Shown: positions 1 through 35,006 of the stretch, in pieces
Position numbering within the stretch: position 1 is the first letter of the stretch
Layout of the letters: every line of letters starts with the position of its first letter
DNA from: Thunnus maccoyii
Lineage: Eukaryota; Chordata; Actinopteri; Scombriformes; Scombridae
Direction: 5' to 3'
DNA: 64,000 bases
Assembly: GCF_910596095.1 (NCBI RefSeq)
Contig: NC_056551.1
Span: 14,339,501-14,403,500, forward strand
Notes under the pieces: generated by a model
Database searches by the model: none
Told to the model about the DNA's origin: nothing
The model's input: only the letters and a program-made list of their open reading frames with translations
Made by a program: the position numbers and the translations under genes

Positions 1-2322
1 TTTGACAGATAGTTGGCCACTTTAACAATCAATTATCAGTTAATCATTACTCAGATCTTTTACTTGAGTAAAAGTAGTGTAGCACAGTGACACTGCACAT
101 TCCTCCTCTTTTGCATTATCAGTTAAACTATTAACGGCAATTAACCAATTATCAATTAATCATTGACATTCCTAGCTCCAATCTGTTATGTGATTTTTAA
201 AAAAAATCTGTTTTAATTTTAACATTGTTTTACATTAAAGGGCAAATTCACTGTTTCCTACACTAATAGATTTTCTTTATCGCTGCCCATTCTTATCTAT
301 AAAGTGGTTGCATATCCTCCACCTCTCTGCAACAGTGGAGTTGGAGGTAAGATGATTTTGTAAAAAGCCACTTCACAGCACCCTTTCCATCTCTCCTTAA
401 ACACATATCATACATTGCACCCATCCAAAGGCATGCCAGAGCCATTTTCTGTCCACTCAATCCTTTACATCATTCTGTATATTATCACATTATGATCACT
501 TGAGTCATTAAATCCTGCCTGATTCAGTGTCTCCACATTCTGTCATTCGTATTTCTCCTCTAGTTTGCATCATCTCATTTTATTCCGAAGGACGGCCTCT
601 CATCCTGTCATTAATGTGGTCTCTAAGAGCTTTTACCTCTTGATGAACCATCATATTACTTTAGTGGCAGCATGTCTCCATCAGGTGTAATTACACTGTC
701 AAATTTCCTACAGGCTCTCTTGTTGACATAAAGGGCTTGAGGATCATATTAGCACACTTTAATAGCTGGTACAGCAGACAGGCTGCTGCTCTATTGGCTT
801 TCCCCATTGCACGTGATGTGAGCAGCGTGAGTCAAATGTAGTCAGCAATCAGACATTTAGCTCCGGATTTGTGACACATAATTTGCTTTTTGTGATCTTA
901 TTCAATAACGTTTACTTGAAATAGAAGTAACAGATCAGTTATTGAGAATGTTTAACTTAGTTGGAAATATTAACTCACTTTTAACAAAGCAATTTTCTGG
1001 AGCTTTCGACCATATCACATGATCAGCAGATGAAGTTTTCACAGTTGTAGATTTAAAATTTCAATTTCTGAGCACTTGGCTTAAAACCAGGGTTCAGTTT
1101 AATGCTGTTATCACTAATTGATTGCAGATTGAAAGTATTTGTTTTGTGGGTTACAGTGTATCTCAACTTCTAATCGGTGCCTGTCAGTTTTGCTGCTTTA
1201 TTTTTATGTGACATTAAATGGCACACTCCCACCTTACATATGTAGTATCTGAAACTACAGTGACTAATTTGTTGGTTTATTGTTTAGCTTTTTTTCTGAC
1301 AAGTACTTTAGTAGAATTAAACTGAGCATCTGCTATAGCAAAGCAGTTCTGCAGGACTGAGAGTTTCATAGGTACAGGCAATGCTGATAAAACATTTTGT
1401 CCAACAGGCTTGGACTTTAAAGGATAAGTCTGGCAATTTTCTATATTTCTGTTATTGTAAACACATGTCATGTGCAGAGCCAAACCAACAATTCATCCTA
1501 CTCACAAGTATTGTGTGTGTATCCAAAGCCTCATTTATCTTACTCCTCTGTTGCCTTTGTTTGGGAAACGGCTCCAAAGACTGATAAGAACAATCATGTT
1601 TTCAGTCTCGGGAGGGTAATTGCATGTAAGGAACACGCCAGCTGGTTGTGCAACATTTCACAACCTCTCGATTTTGTACTATCTTGCACATAAATAACTT
1701 TAATATAAAGTCAAGAGGTTCTGATATGTAGCACAACAACCCAAGTGAAGCTTTGTAAACAGAACCGTGCTCCCACATGTTGCTCAGGGATGTCTGCTGT
1801 ACAAGAAACTACTCTCCGGAGACTGAAAACGTGATTGCTGTCTTTGGAGCAGTTTCTCAACAAACTAACATGACTGTAATCTTCAGGGTGAAGGAACATG
1901 TCACCCAGTGCAGCGGTGTGGCTCACTGACCTGTTTTTAATAGTTTTTGGACAATAACAAAGGTCTACAGCACAGAGAAATATCATATATCAGGCTTTGG
2001 ATACACAGACAATACTGTTATGTAGGATCAGATCATTGTTGGTTTGTCTCTGCACATGATATTTGTTCACAATAAGAAAAATATTGAAAATTGCCTAAAT
2101 TAACCTTTTAATGGCAGCTATAACCTGCTGGAGAGTAGGGATTATAGACGAGAGGATATACTGCTCATGACCACTGTAGTGACTGATGTGATCTTCATCA
2201 TTCTCAGACTGCAATAGCTTAAGTTTGGTGCTGATGTACAACATCTGACTCCATAGAGTTTGTGAATGAGCCTACAGAGAACTATTGTAACTGAGAATAA
2301 CTTTTCATATTTCCTCCCACAG
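1..2322 (+). other. rnf34 intron (3' part of the last intron)
   Basis: AT-rich non-coding sequence. No open frame here resembles an RNF34 exon, so I read the whole stretch up to 2322 as intron. It contains a long inverted-repeat element (1417-2112) and, near 994-1045, a fragment resembling the end of the small element at 3497-3669. Nothing else is recognisable. Confidence 0.7.
1417..2112. mobile_element. Long-terminal-inverted-repeat MITE (foldback element)
   Basis: The first ~240 bases (from aaaggataagtctggcaatt) reappear, reverse-complemented and diverged, in the last ~320 bases (ending gcctaaattaacctttta). Matching blocks include gtgcagagccaaaccaacaa against its partner near 2045, tgtgtatccaaagcct against its partner near 1995, and cggctccaaagac against its partner near 1845. 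There is no coding capacity. This is the structure of a non-autonomous foldback DNA transposon; the superfamily cannot be named from sequence alone. It lies in the sense orientation of the rnf34 intron, so its transcript could fold into a long imperfect hairpin. Confidence 0.75.
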
Positions 2323-2507
2323 ATGGTGTAAAAGCTCAGTTGGCTGCTGATGAAAACCTGTGTCGCATCTGCATGGACGCCATCATCGACTGCGTGCTGC
2401 TGGAGTGTGGGCACATGGTAACCTGCACCAAATGTGGGAAGAGGATGAGCGAATGCCCCATCTGCAGGCAGTACGTAGTGCGGGCCGTGCACGTCTTCAA
2501 GTCTTAA
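2323..2507 (+). CDS. rnf34: rnf34, last coding exon: C-terminal RING finger of an E3 ubiquitin ligase
   Basis: Only the final exon is in the window. An acceptor (polypyrimidine then cag) precedes 2323; with one base carried from the previous exon it reads [20 protein letters not shown] and ends HVFKS, stop at 2505-2507. Visible C3HC4 RING ligands: [23 protein letters not shown]. The family (RNF34/RFFL) ubiquitinates caspases, p53-pathway and other substrates, with an N-terminal FYVE-like domain that would lie outside the window. The RING matches RNF34 rather than RFFL as I recall them (CRICMDA, not CKICMDS; ending VFKS, not VFRS), and kdm2b as next gene fits RNF34. The reading frame is certain; the RNF34 versus RFFL choice is strong but from memory. 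Confidence 0.95.
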
Positions 2508-3496
2508 AACTCAGTGTGCGTGCACCTGGCCCGAGCCCTGAATTTATCACTGAGGATGAACTGCGGTGCATGACGTCTCAGAGGGTCTAACGCTGCAGCG
2601 GGCGTGAGCAACTTCCCGGTCTTTAAAACCAGACTGTTGTCTCTGGCCTACCACGGTTTGTCCCCCTCCCACTCTAACTAACTCATGTTCCAGTCCCTCC
2701 TCCCCCTGGTGGACCGTCATCAGCTGCACCGGGACACTCACTCGTTCTCTCTTTGGTCTGTTACACACACAGCAGAACCCCCTGCCGTCACTTCCTACTC
2801 TCCATTCTCTGTTGTGTTTCAGTTTAGAGGTCAGATTTTACTTGCGGGAGACGAGCGGAGGTGGTCCCACGGATACTTGAAGTGGATCGGGTTGATATGT
2901 GAGATGAAGAGAAGCAGTTTGGTGAAAATTATAAGATCCCAGGGTTAGAGTCGATATGGTTTACACAGTCATGCCACATGACACCGTGTGATCTCCCTCA
3001 GTGTTCTTTAGGATGTGCAATATCAGAAAAAAAGAGACTTACATGTGTTTTTAGAAACTGTCTAATATTCATTAATCCGAACACCGCACGCACTGAGTCA
3101 TCTCGTCTCACGCAGGAGGGTGTAAGGTGCCAAACGTCATGCCTTCAGTCAATATTTGGTTAAGATTTCACAGTATATGCATCTCATAACCAGCAAGCTT
3201 GGTGTGATAGTTAACTCTATTTTTCTCAAATGAACATTAGGAAATAAAGTGTGTACGTGTACGCCTTTTTAACACTTAAGTGTGTGAAGGATGTGATTGT
3301 TTTGCCATTTCCTCATCTGAAATGAAGTGCACAGATGTGATTCCTGCTGTCTGTTGAAGACGGTGAACCGCTGCTTGGTTACTCCACGTGCTGCACTTAA
3401 CATACCTGTTACATGTGTTGAGCGTGAAAGTTCATTCTCGACTTTGGACAACAGTAGTTTGACCAAAAAGAAAAAAAAACCCTAAATATGGAGCTC

Positions 3497-3669
3497 TTTT
3501 CTGGAGCTTTCACCCACATTTCACAGCCTTTATCAGCGGATGTTTGTTCAGTTGTCATGGACATGATTCACCTGACATCACGTGGTTGTGTATGACAGGG
3601 AGATTTGAACCGCTGGTGGTGTCGAATGTGAGAATGACCATGAGATGTGGCTGAAAGCTCTGGAAAAAG
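3497..3669. mobile_element. Short MITE with ~20-bp terminal inverted repeats
   Basis: The left end ttttctggagctttcaccca and the right end (reverse complement of tgtggctgaaagctctggaa) are imperfect inverted repeats about 170 bp apart, with no coding capacity between. A related left-end fragment occurs at 994-1045. Dispersed teleost MITE by structure; family name unknown. Confidence 0.6.
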
Positions 3670-4538
3670 CTAATACTGTAAGTGGACCTTGAGTTAAGAC
3701 TACTTTTGTGAAGCTAAAATGTTTTAAAGATTTATTCCTCTTTAATTTTAAATAACTTCCACCAAGCAATACCATTTGTGTTGTCCGTTAATGTCGAATC
3801 TTAGGTAGGTAACAGGTGCTACTTCCTCTGTTCTGAGTTTCACATCAGCGTACCTTTCGTCATGTTTTCAAGGCGTCCTTCCAAATATTCATATACGCAG
3901 TGAGACATAGAGGAAGCCTGGTTTACTTTAACCTGTTATGCAAATGAAACACCTTCTTGTTTTCTTCTTGTCATGAGATCCAGTTTACTCAGATGTCACT
4001 AAAATATCTGTGTACAGTATGCCTGTGGTATGTTTTAAAAAAAAAAAAGCTGATGTTACTGTAAGTGAATCGCATAGATAGCTTTTATTGTTGTTTACTG
4101 ATAAGTTATTAAATGTATATTTTTCCATTTACTTGGGAGACATAATTTAAAATTCTAATCAAGAGGTTTAAAAATGAAAATATACCGTTTTTTCAGAATG
4201 TATTTCTGCTGGTTTTTTTGGTCAGATGAGTTCCTCAGCCCTCTGATCGTGTCACTCATTCACCATTAAAGATGCGTCATGGTCCTGCTTTCTAGCACTG
4301 TTGTCGTCGTCTGCTTCAGATCCCAAACTGACAGACACTACGCACTGTAACCGACGTTGTGACTCTGTAAGCCTGTTTGTTGATGCTGCTGTTTCTCAAA
4401 GATGTCATTCACGGGCAGCTACAGAATTATCAGAGTAGGAGGGGTTATCGTGAGCACTCATAATCCTGGATCTTTATATTTTGGGAATGTTGAACCTTTT
4501 TATTTTGGTAAAACAAGAGAAAATGATTTATTAGATTC

Positions 4539-4544
4539 AATAAA
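4539..4544 (+). terminator. Candidate rnf34 polyadenylation signal (AATAAA)
   Basis: Canonical hexamer on the plus strand about 2 kb after the rnf34 stop, facing the kdm2b signal on the other strand at 4640-4645. Assignment is positional. Confidence 0.45.
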
Positions 4545-4619
4545 ATGCAGTACTACAAACCAGAAAGTAAAACCCTGCTCTTCCTTCTTGTAATTGATGA
4601 TTAGATTTAGTTTTAGCCA

Positions 4620-6817
4620 ACACAGCGACTGAAATGTGCTTTATTTTCACTCATAAATTAAATCAAATCTAACAACAATATTCCAGTATGACCCTACTGT
4701 ATAATCATGTTTCTTATTTATACATCAAACTCTTTGTATAAAAACGCCAAAGGATCAAACTCTCACACACAGCTCAGTATTTAAAATGAATTTAATATCT
4801 CAAAGGTTGACTTAACTTTTCCTAGAGGCTTTACATGTACATTATGTACAGATAGAACATTTACAGTCATGTACTAAAATATTTCATGGAGACATGGTCA
4901 TTTAATAAAAACAAACAAATAAAATGTAAACCCTCCACTGAATTGTATCAACAATAAACCTTTTAAAGATTTTTAAAGACTTTTAAAAAAGTTTTGTTTT
5001 TAAAAATCAAGAAAAATGCAAACCTATCAAACCATTTAACTGTCGAGTCAGTTTTTTTTAGACAATTACCAATAGCAAAATTTGCAATTTCTGAATGCCT
5101 TAACGGTTGTAAGAACAATACTTAAGAAAACGTCAGTTACTAATGCCTTAGATTGCAATGTCCTTTATCTTCAAGAGTTTTAACTCAGAAGTCATAAAAA
5201 TTTAACTTTTCGGAAACAATTTTAAAGAAAACAACCAGTGTTCATAAGTGTTTAGTTCAGTGGAATCTCTGAAGAGTAAAAAATAAACAAAATCCAGTTT
5301 CACAAATCACAAATCTTTCAGGAAAGATGTTTTCTGCTGATTCTTCAAATGGCACAGGCTAAATGACATGGACATATAGTATAGGGCCTATGAGCCTTTC
5401 TCATACTGTATAAAAGAAAACACTGTGTATTTGACCTTAAGGTTTCTCAAACTTTGGTCGGGACCCAAAGTCTGGAGATGGACACAGATTTACTGGACTG
5501 ATTTACTGATATTGGCTTGATGTGTTTTAGTTCAAAATAGAAAAAAAATGTAGCAATAAAATAATTCACCATGATATAAAAACATTCTTTTCTAATTTCT
5601 GGGGTCATGAGAGTTTTAGAAAAAAGGGCCACACATGAAAAAAAATGTTGAGAAATCATTTGTTTCATTCAACCTCTTTGGAGAAAGAAAACTTTCTTAT
5701 CTAAAGAACATTTTACCCTGGACTTTGTTGATTCTTTATCTGCATGATTCTTTTTTTTTTAAATTTTACTACATGTGGAGTTCAGCTAATGACAGGAGTG
5801 AACAAATGATTATATTGTTTAACAGTTACTAAATCTATTGACTGTGGTGTAAACAGATTTTTTTGCTGCATGCAGAGCTAAAACGCTTCCTTTCACAAAG
5901 CACAGATACTACTAAAAAGTGATGGAGACTGACAGACACCTTTTGTATGCAGGTATGTCTTAATATAACCCAGTAACCACTGCAGAAGCTGTTAGTCCGG
6001 AACATTTTAGTGATGAAAAAATATGCTTTATACACTGTACACTGTATAGTGTATGTGTGAATACATTCATGTATTCATTTTAGCTGTATCAGTGCAAATA
6101 ACTTGAGATATCTAATATCTCGCCCAAAGGGACATAGCAACATTGTATGTAGTCTAAAGGAAAACAAAATGTACAGTACCTTTGTCCGATCAGAAACAGA
6201 GCACTGACACATATAATAAAACATAAAAAACACCCACACAAACACAAGCTACCATCCTACAGTTGGCAACAAATCATTAGACCTTTGCCTCTCGAGAATA
6301 AAGAGCTTAACATTAATGCTGATTTATTATCAATTTCAATAGTATGATACTGTACACTGGTGCATTCAATGCTGCACATAAATGTATGAAACACTTTCTG
6401 ATACAAAAATATTACTCTATAATGCAATAAAGCTTGCATTGGAACAAAAAATAGTCTATGAACACCGAAAGATAATCATGGTACAATACATAAACAGTCA
6501 ATATAAAGAAATAAATAACTTATAAACAGGTGCAAAGATTTCAGAAAAACAACAGCAACAACAAAAAGACATTTTTGCAATATTGCCTTCACGAGACAAT
6601 GTCCATTTTCCATTTTTACATTCTGGCTTAGCAGCGCAGCTTCCCTTTACATCACCTTTTACGGAAACACACACTGCCCTTGTGTCTGTTCATTGGTCCG
6701 CAGATGTTTATGAAACACGGCGCCGCTCTCCACAAGCATGCAGTCATCTGCTGCCTCCATGTGGACAGTAGTTTTACCACTTGTGAATGTCACACAGTCC
6801 TCCCATGTTTTTTCTTC
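4620..6817 (-). other. kdm2b: Putative kdm2b 3' UTR
   Basis: AT-rich stretch directly downstream (minus strand) of the kdm2b stop, without any supported ORF; the short ORFs in it are low-complexity chance frames. Its length is plausible for a vertebrate KDM2B 3' UTR. Assigned by position only. Confidence 0.5.
4640..4645 (-). terminator. Candidate kdm2b polyadenylation signal (AATAAA on minus strand)
   Basis: TTTATT on the plus strand is AATAAA in the kdm2b direction, giving a ~2.2 kb kdm2b 3' UTR (6817 down to about 4620). Other minus-strand hexamers exist (for example near 6322), so alternative ends are possible. Confidence 0.4.
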
Positions 6818-30755
<23,938 letters not shown>

Positions 30756-31289
30756 CGTCTCTTATGGATGGTTTCCAGCCACTCAGTTTCGGGAAAGCAT
30801 CTTCATGCGCCGTAAAAGGTAAAGAAACACTTAGCACGCTTTTCAGGTTCAAAACAAGGGAACCATGTTTTTGTGTATTACGTCATCGCGAGGAACCAAA
30901 ACATTGTTGGACGACGTCACGGCATGTCAGCTCCCTGCTCCTCAACTGCTTTTACACATAGGCGACATTAATCACAACAGACGGAGTAATGTTCGGTTCA
31001 TAGGCGTTAACAAAACAATACGCACGTTTTAACACTGTTATCGAATAGCTGAGCGCGCTGTGCGAACGAAGAACAAGCGATAATTAGCCAATATCACAAA
31101 AAATTGCTTTTAATCCACTTTCATTCATTGTTTTAGTGATTATTTTACTTTCTGTATGCTGCACGTAACGTGCGTCACGTGGAGCGGTGCAGTAGTCCGT
31201 TCAACTGTTCAAACTGACAAGAACATGTTTTTTGACATTTACTACACACAGAACGTCGTATTATTATCATTATACTAAAGGCCTCCTTA

Positions 31290-31845
31290 TTTATTTTATT
31301 TTAATACAAAACTTTATTCAACAAAAAATGTATATATTACGTCAGACACAAACAAGTGCACAACACAATACAAGAGTGCTAACTAATTATTTGCAGAAAC
31401 GCACTGATTGTACCTTTTGTGGGGAGCTCAGAAATATATATGTACCCTCACTTTTCATTACTTTGGAAAAATGTATTCTTTGGATTCACTGATTATGACA
31501 GGAATCTCTGTTCGTAGTTCTATTTGGTCAATTTACTTAATACTTATTTATTTACTATTTTGAACCAATTTTATAGTCACAAATCCAAATTCTAAAGCAA
31601 AAGGCCAAACTTTTCAGAATTGACTGTCCATATCAAACAGTACATTTCTTCAATATCTGAATGTACAAACAAAAAAGCTGTTAAATCATAAAAACCAATG
31701 TAAGCTTTAAAATATGTTTATTTTAATTTTTTATTACACCTTTTAGTCCCCCTGACATGTTTGTGATTGTAGACTCAAGTTGTATACACAAGGTACTGGA
31801 AACTTATACTTGTTTCAATAAAACTGTTTATTAAAAAACAACAAA
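31290..31845 (+). mobile_element. Decayed LINE 3' end (plus orientation)
   Basis: Broken frames read LTNYLQKRTDCTFCGE, then ITLEKCILWIH, then FYSHKSKF and a tail with tgtttcaataaaactgttta. This resembles the C-terminal zinc-knuckle region and 3' UTR of L1/Tx1-like fish non-LTR retrotransposons, with stops and frame breaks throughout. The 31456-31830 part is repeated in inverted orientation at 32004-32380. Assignment to LINE rests on motif resemblance from memory. Confidence 0.55.
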
Positions 31846-32003
31846 AAATAGTGTATAAATATAAAGAAAATAGGGGATGTAAACAAAATACATCAATGCA
31901 ATGAGACAAATAAATATTCAAAATAATTTGAAAATTAAATAATTATAATAAAAATAAAAATCTTATAAATAAATAAGGTTATTATCATTATTATCGTTAT
32001 TTT

Positions 32004-32385
32004 AAACAGCTTTATTGAAACAAGTATATAACAAGTTTACAGCACCTTGTGTATATAATTTGAGTCTCCAATCACAAACACGCCAGGGGGACTAAAGGTT
32101 GTAATAAAAAATAAATAAAAATAGTTAAATAAAAATCTTGTAAAGGTTACAGTGGTTATACATTTTAACAGGTTATTGTTTGTGCAGATAGGTTTGTCAG
32201 ATATTGAAGAAATTGTTTGACATGGACAGTCAGCTCTGAAAAGTTTGGCTTTGTTCTTAAGAATTTGGATTTGTGAATATAAAATCGGGTCAAAATAGCA
32301 AGCAAATTAACTAAAACTGTGAACAGAGATTCCTGTCATAGTCACTGAATCAACACATGCATTTTCCAAAGTAATAAATAGTAAA
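32004..32385 (-). mobile_element. Decayed LINE 3' end (minus orientation), inverted partner of 31456-31830
   Basis: Reverse complement begins attactttggaaaatgcatg, passes atgacaggaatctctgttca and cacaaatccaaattctt, and ends tacttgtttcaataaagctg, aligning base for base with long stretches of the left arm. Arms are about 375 bp with a 170-bp AT-rich centre. The two 3' ends point at each other. Confidence 0.7.
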
Positions 32386-32688
32386 GCTCTGTACGTAGCC
32401 CATGGATACACCCATGACGTAGCCCCGTACAGAAACGCAACAGACAGTTCAGTGAGTTAGCGGATGTTCCTCTCGGAGCGCGCTGACTTGTGGGTAGTGT
32501 AAGGTGCAGGCAGTACAGCTCTGCAACACGCCGGAGACTAGTGGAGGGGGAAAAAATAGCTTCCGCACTTCCGTCAGCTGGCGAGGTTAAATGTTTCAGT
32601 AAAGTGTTAACACTGTTAGCATGTTGACCGCTTGTTTCTGTCGTTTTCCGCTACAGTAACAAGGTAACTACGTCAGCGCTGCTCGTCC

Positions 32689-33487
32689 ATGTCTTTTGAA
32701 AAGCGCGACATGAGTCTGAACGAGCATTCACTGCAAGCACTGTCCTGGAGGAAGCTCTACCTGAGCCGGGCTAAATTGAAGGCTTCTAGCCGGACATCAG
32801 CTCTGCTTTCTGGATTCGCTATGGTAACACTGCCTTAAAATCTTATTGCTCCTCTGTGGATGAAATCAGTCACATCATACAGTGTTGACACGTGTGTAAA
32901 AGCTGTTTCCTTCCTGTTCTTCCTTGCAGGTGGCTATGGTAGAAGTGCAGCTAGACAACAGCTATCCTTACCCACCTGCTCTCCTTATTGCCTTCAGTGC
33001 CTGCACCACTGTGCTTGTGGCTGTTCACCTGTTCGCTCTGATGGTTAGCACCTGCATTCTGCCCAATATAGAGGCTGTCAGCAACGTCCACAACCTCAAC
33101 TCTGTGAAGGAGTCTCCGCACGAGCGAATGCACCGGCACATTGAACTTGCGTGGGCTTTTTCTACTGTTATTGGTACTTTGCTCTTCCTGGCTGAGGTGG
33201 TCCTACTCTGCTGGGTCAAATTTTTGCCTGTGAAGCCCAACAAGTCCAGCAATAATACAGTTTCATCCGGTGTGGCTGCTGCTATTACCTCCACCTCTAT
33301 TATGGTCCCCTTTGGTTTAGTCTTCATAGTCTTTGCTGTGCATTTCTACCGCTCTTTGGTCAGCCACAAGACTGACAGACAGTTCCAGGAGCTGGAGGAG
33401 CTATCTAATCTCACCAGGTTACAAAACGAGCTGGACAACAGAGGGGAATCTTCCATCTTGCAGTCTCCAAGTTCGCATTTCCCATAG
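32689..33487 (+). CDS. orai1: orai1, plasma-membrane store-operated (CRAC) calcium channel subunit
   Basis: Two exons, 32689-32823 and 32930-33487, phase 0, 230 aa. The channel assembles as a hexamer and is opened by STIM1 after ER calcium loss. TM1 about residues 32-53 holds the selectivity-filter glutamate in AMVEVQLD (E50, human E106) and R35 (human R91). TM2 is about 62-89, TM3 about 116-143 (E134, human E190), TM4 about 175-197. An NNT glycosylation sequon lies in the second outer loop. The C-terminal [18 protein letters not shown] is the STIM-binding coiled coil. The Pro/Arg-rich N-terminus of human ORAI1-alpha is absent: an in-frame TAA lies 24 nt before the first ATG, and M8 corresponds to human M64, the ORAI1-beta start. 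The match is closer to ORAI1 than ORAI2 ([12 protein letters not shown]; synteny). Confidence 0.95.
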
Positions 33488-34055
33488 ACAGCTATGGTAG
33501 ATGCGTATTGCTGTTGGAACTCTGACTCCTTTGGGTTTCTCCGAGCCAGACGCCACATTATTGGCGTCTGATTTTTTACAGGAATGAAGATATCTCACCT
33601 CTTTATTGTGAATTTTACTTTTGTGAAAAGTTTTTGGTTTTTTTTAGAAAACATGTTGTTTTATCAATTGTGAACTCACAAATCTGCCATAATGCATGTA
33701 ACTTGAAATTGAGAAGTCTTAACTGTGATAGTTGCTTGATTGATCTCTTACATTATGGCAGAGACACCTGAACAGTAACTTGGAAACCTGTCTGTTGCCT
33801 GCTGCATTTATTTACCTGTTTGTCAGTGAACCCTGCATTTGTTAATCAATATTACCCTACTGTGTTTTGTGAACCACAAGTATTTAACTCTTTCCTCTAT
33901 ATTCACTGTACACATGATTGTAATTTTCATTATTTGTAATGGCTGCTGTTTGTGTTGACTGACTCAACAGCTGACAAAACAACAGTATTATTAGATTATA
34001 TTTGCTGACATCTGTAGCACAGACTGTGGTGTTAAAATAAAAGTTTTTTTACATA
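33488..34055 (+). other. orai1: orai1 3' UTR with polyadenylation signal
   Basis: No ORF of note. AATAAA at 34036-34041 (ttaaaataaaag) gives a ~0.55 kb UTR. Confidence 0.65.
34036..34041 (+). terminator. orai1 polyadenylation signal
   Basis: Canonical AATAAA about 550 nt after the orai1 stop, followed by a T-rich stretch. Confidence 0.6.
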
Positions 34056-34940
34056 GTGGCATTCAAAGTTTCAGAGTTTCAAGTCACAGCTTGAATATGT
34101 AACTTCATGAGTGTATTTATTTATGAGATCATCCTCCTTATGCTGGCTAACCAACTGAGTCAGGCATGTCTGAAGCTTTCAAAAGACTTATGACCTATTT
34201 TTAATACTGTATATGAATCACTTTCTGACCTCCGTGGAGTATATGTCAATATTAGGGCTTAATTTTGTAAAGGTTGAGGTTCATATTCCATCATGATTAC
34301 AGGTTGGGGTGGATCTTCTTTCAGGCTAGTTGTGGGAGCTAGTATTTATCTGACTGATTAGATGAAGCATCAGCATCAGAGCTTTCTTATTGAATAACAA
34401 AGTCTGGCTTGTGTATCTGTTAACTGTTGAAGGTTCACAGGGACATTCACAGTGTACGAGTGTCTGAATGCACCATAAAGAGAATACAGTAAAAACTAAC
34501 AATTGACTAAACCCTATTAGAAGAATAAGTGGATGTATCATTTGATTATTCCATACTTAGTAACACTGAATTTACCACATGACCAAGTTAAATAGCTTTT
34601 GGTTGTGTTTACTTTAGTAACATGTAGATCCATGTAGTGAATAGAGTACTTAGGTATGTCATTATTTTTCCTCATGTACGTAGATTGATTATATTTTAGG
34701 GACCCTAGAACTGCTCTATTATGTGATAAGACAGTTAGCAACAAACCTTTTATCATCATGACACTAATCATCTGCATTGGCAGTAAATTTAAGTAACATG
34801 TTGAATTGTAGCACTATTGTGCTCAATTGATTTGAAATTTTGATGGATGTGGGGTTTTTTCTCCACAGAAAAGAACAAATTATTTGGGTGGAAATATTTT
34901 GGACAAAACTGAACATGTTGAATATCGTTATGACATTTTG
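34056..34940. other. Intergenic sequence between orai1 and morn3 3' ends
   Basis: AT-rich, no supported gene or repeat. Confidence 0.7.
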
Positions 34941-34942
34941 TA

Positions 34943-34955
34943 TTTATTTTTTATT
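34943..34955 (-). terminator. morn3 polyadenylation signals (two minus-strand AATAAA)
   Basis: TTTATT at 34943-34948 and again at 34950-34955 on the plus strand read as two closely spaced AATAAA in the morn3 direction, only about 50-65 nt after the morn3 stop, implying a very short 3' UTR. Confidence 0.55.
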
Positions 34956-35006
34956 CTGTGAGTTTTTGGTGGGGTGGAAACATGGTGTTGATCCTCTTGT
35001 TGCTCA

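Larger units (their letters stand above)
2508..4560 (+). other. rnf34: Putative rnf34 3' UTR
   Basis: The stretch follows the rnf34 stop with no further supported gene. A canonical AATAAA at 4539-4544 is the best distal cleavage signal; an earlier AATAAA near 3243 is an alternative that would give a ~0.7 kb UTR. A small MITE (3497-3669) sits inside. The exact UTR end is inference. Confidence 0.5.

Noticed and set aside
1381-1986. Short frames in the rnf34 intron on both strands
   Set aside because: They lie within the arms of the foldback element and mirror each other; no protein-like features.
31232-31492. 86-codon frame with CTFCGE, as a possible host gene
   Set aside because: Reads as a broken LINE ORF2 C-terminus followed by stops and a repeat partner in inverted orientation; not a host gene.
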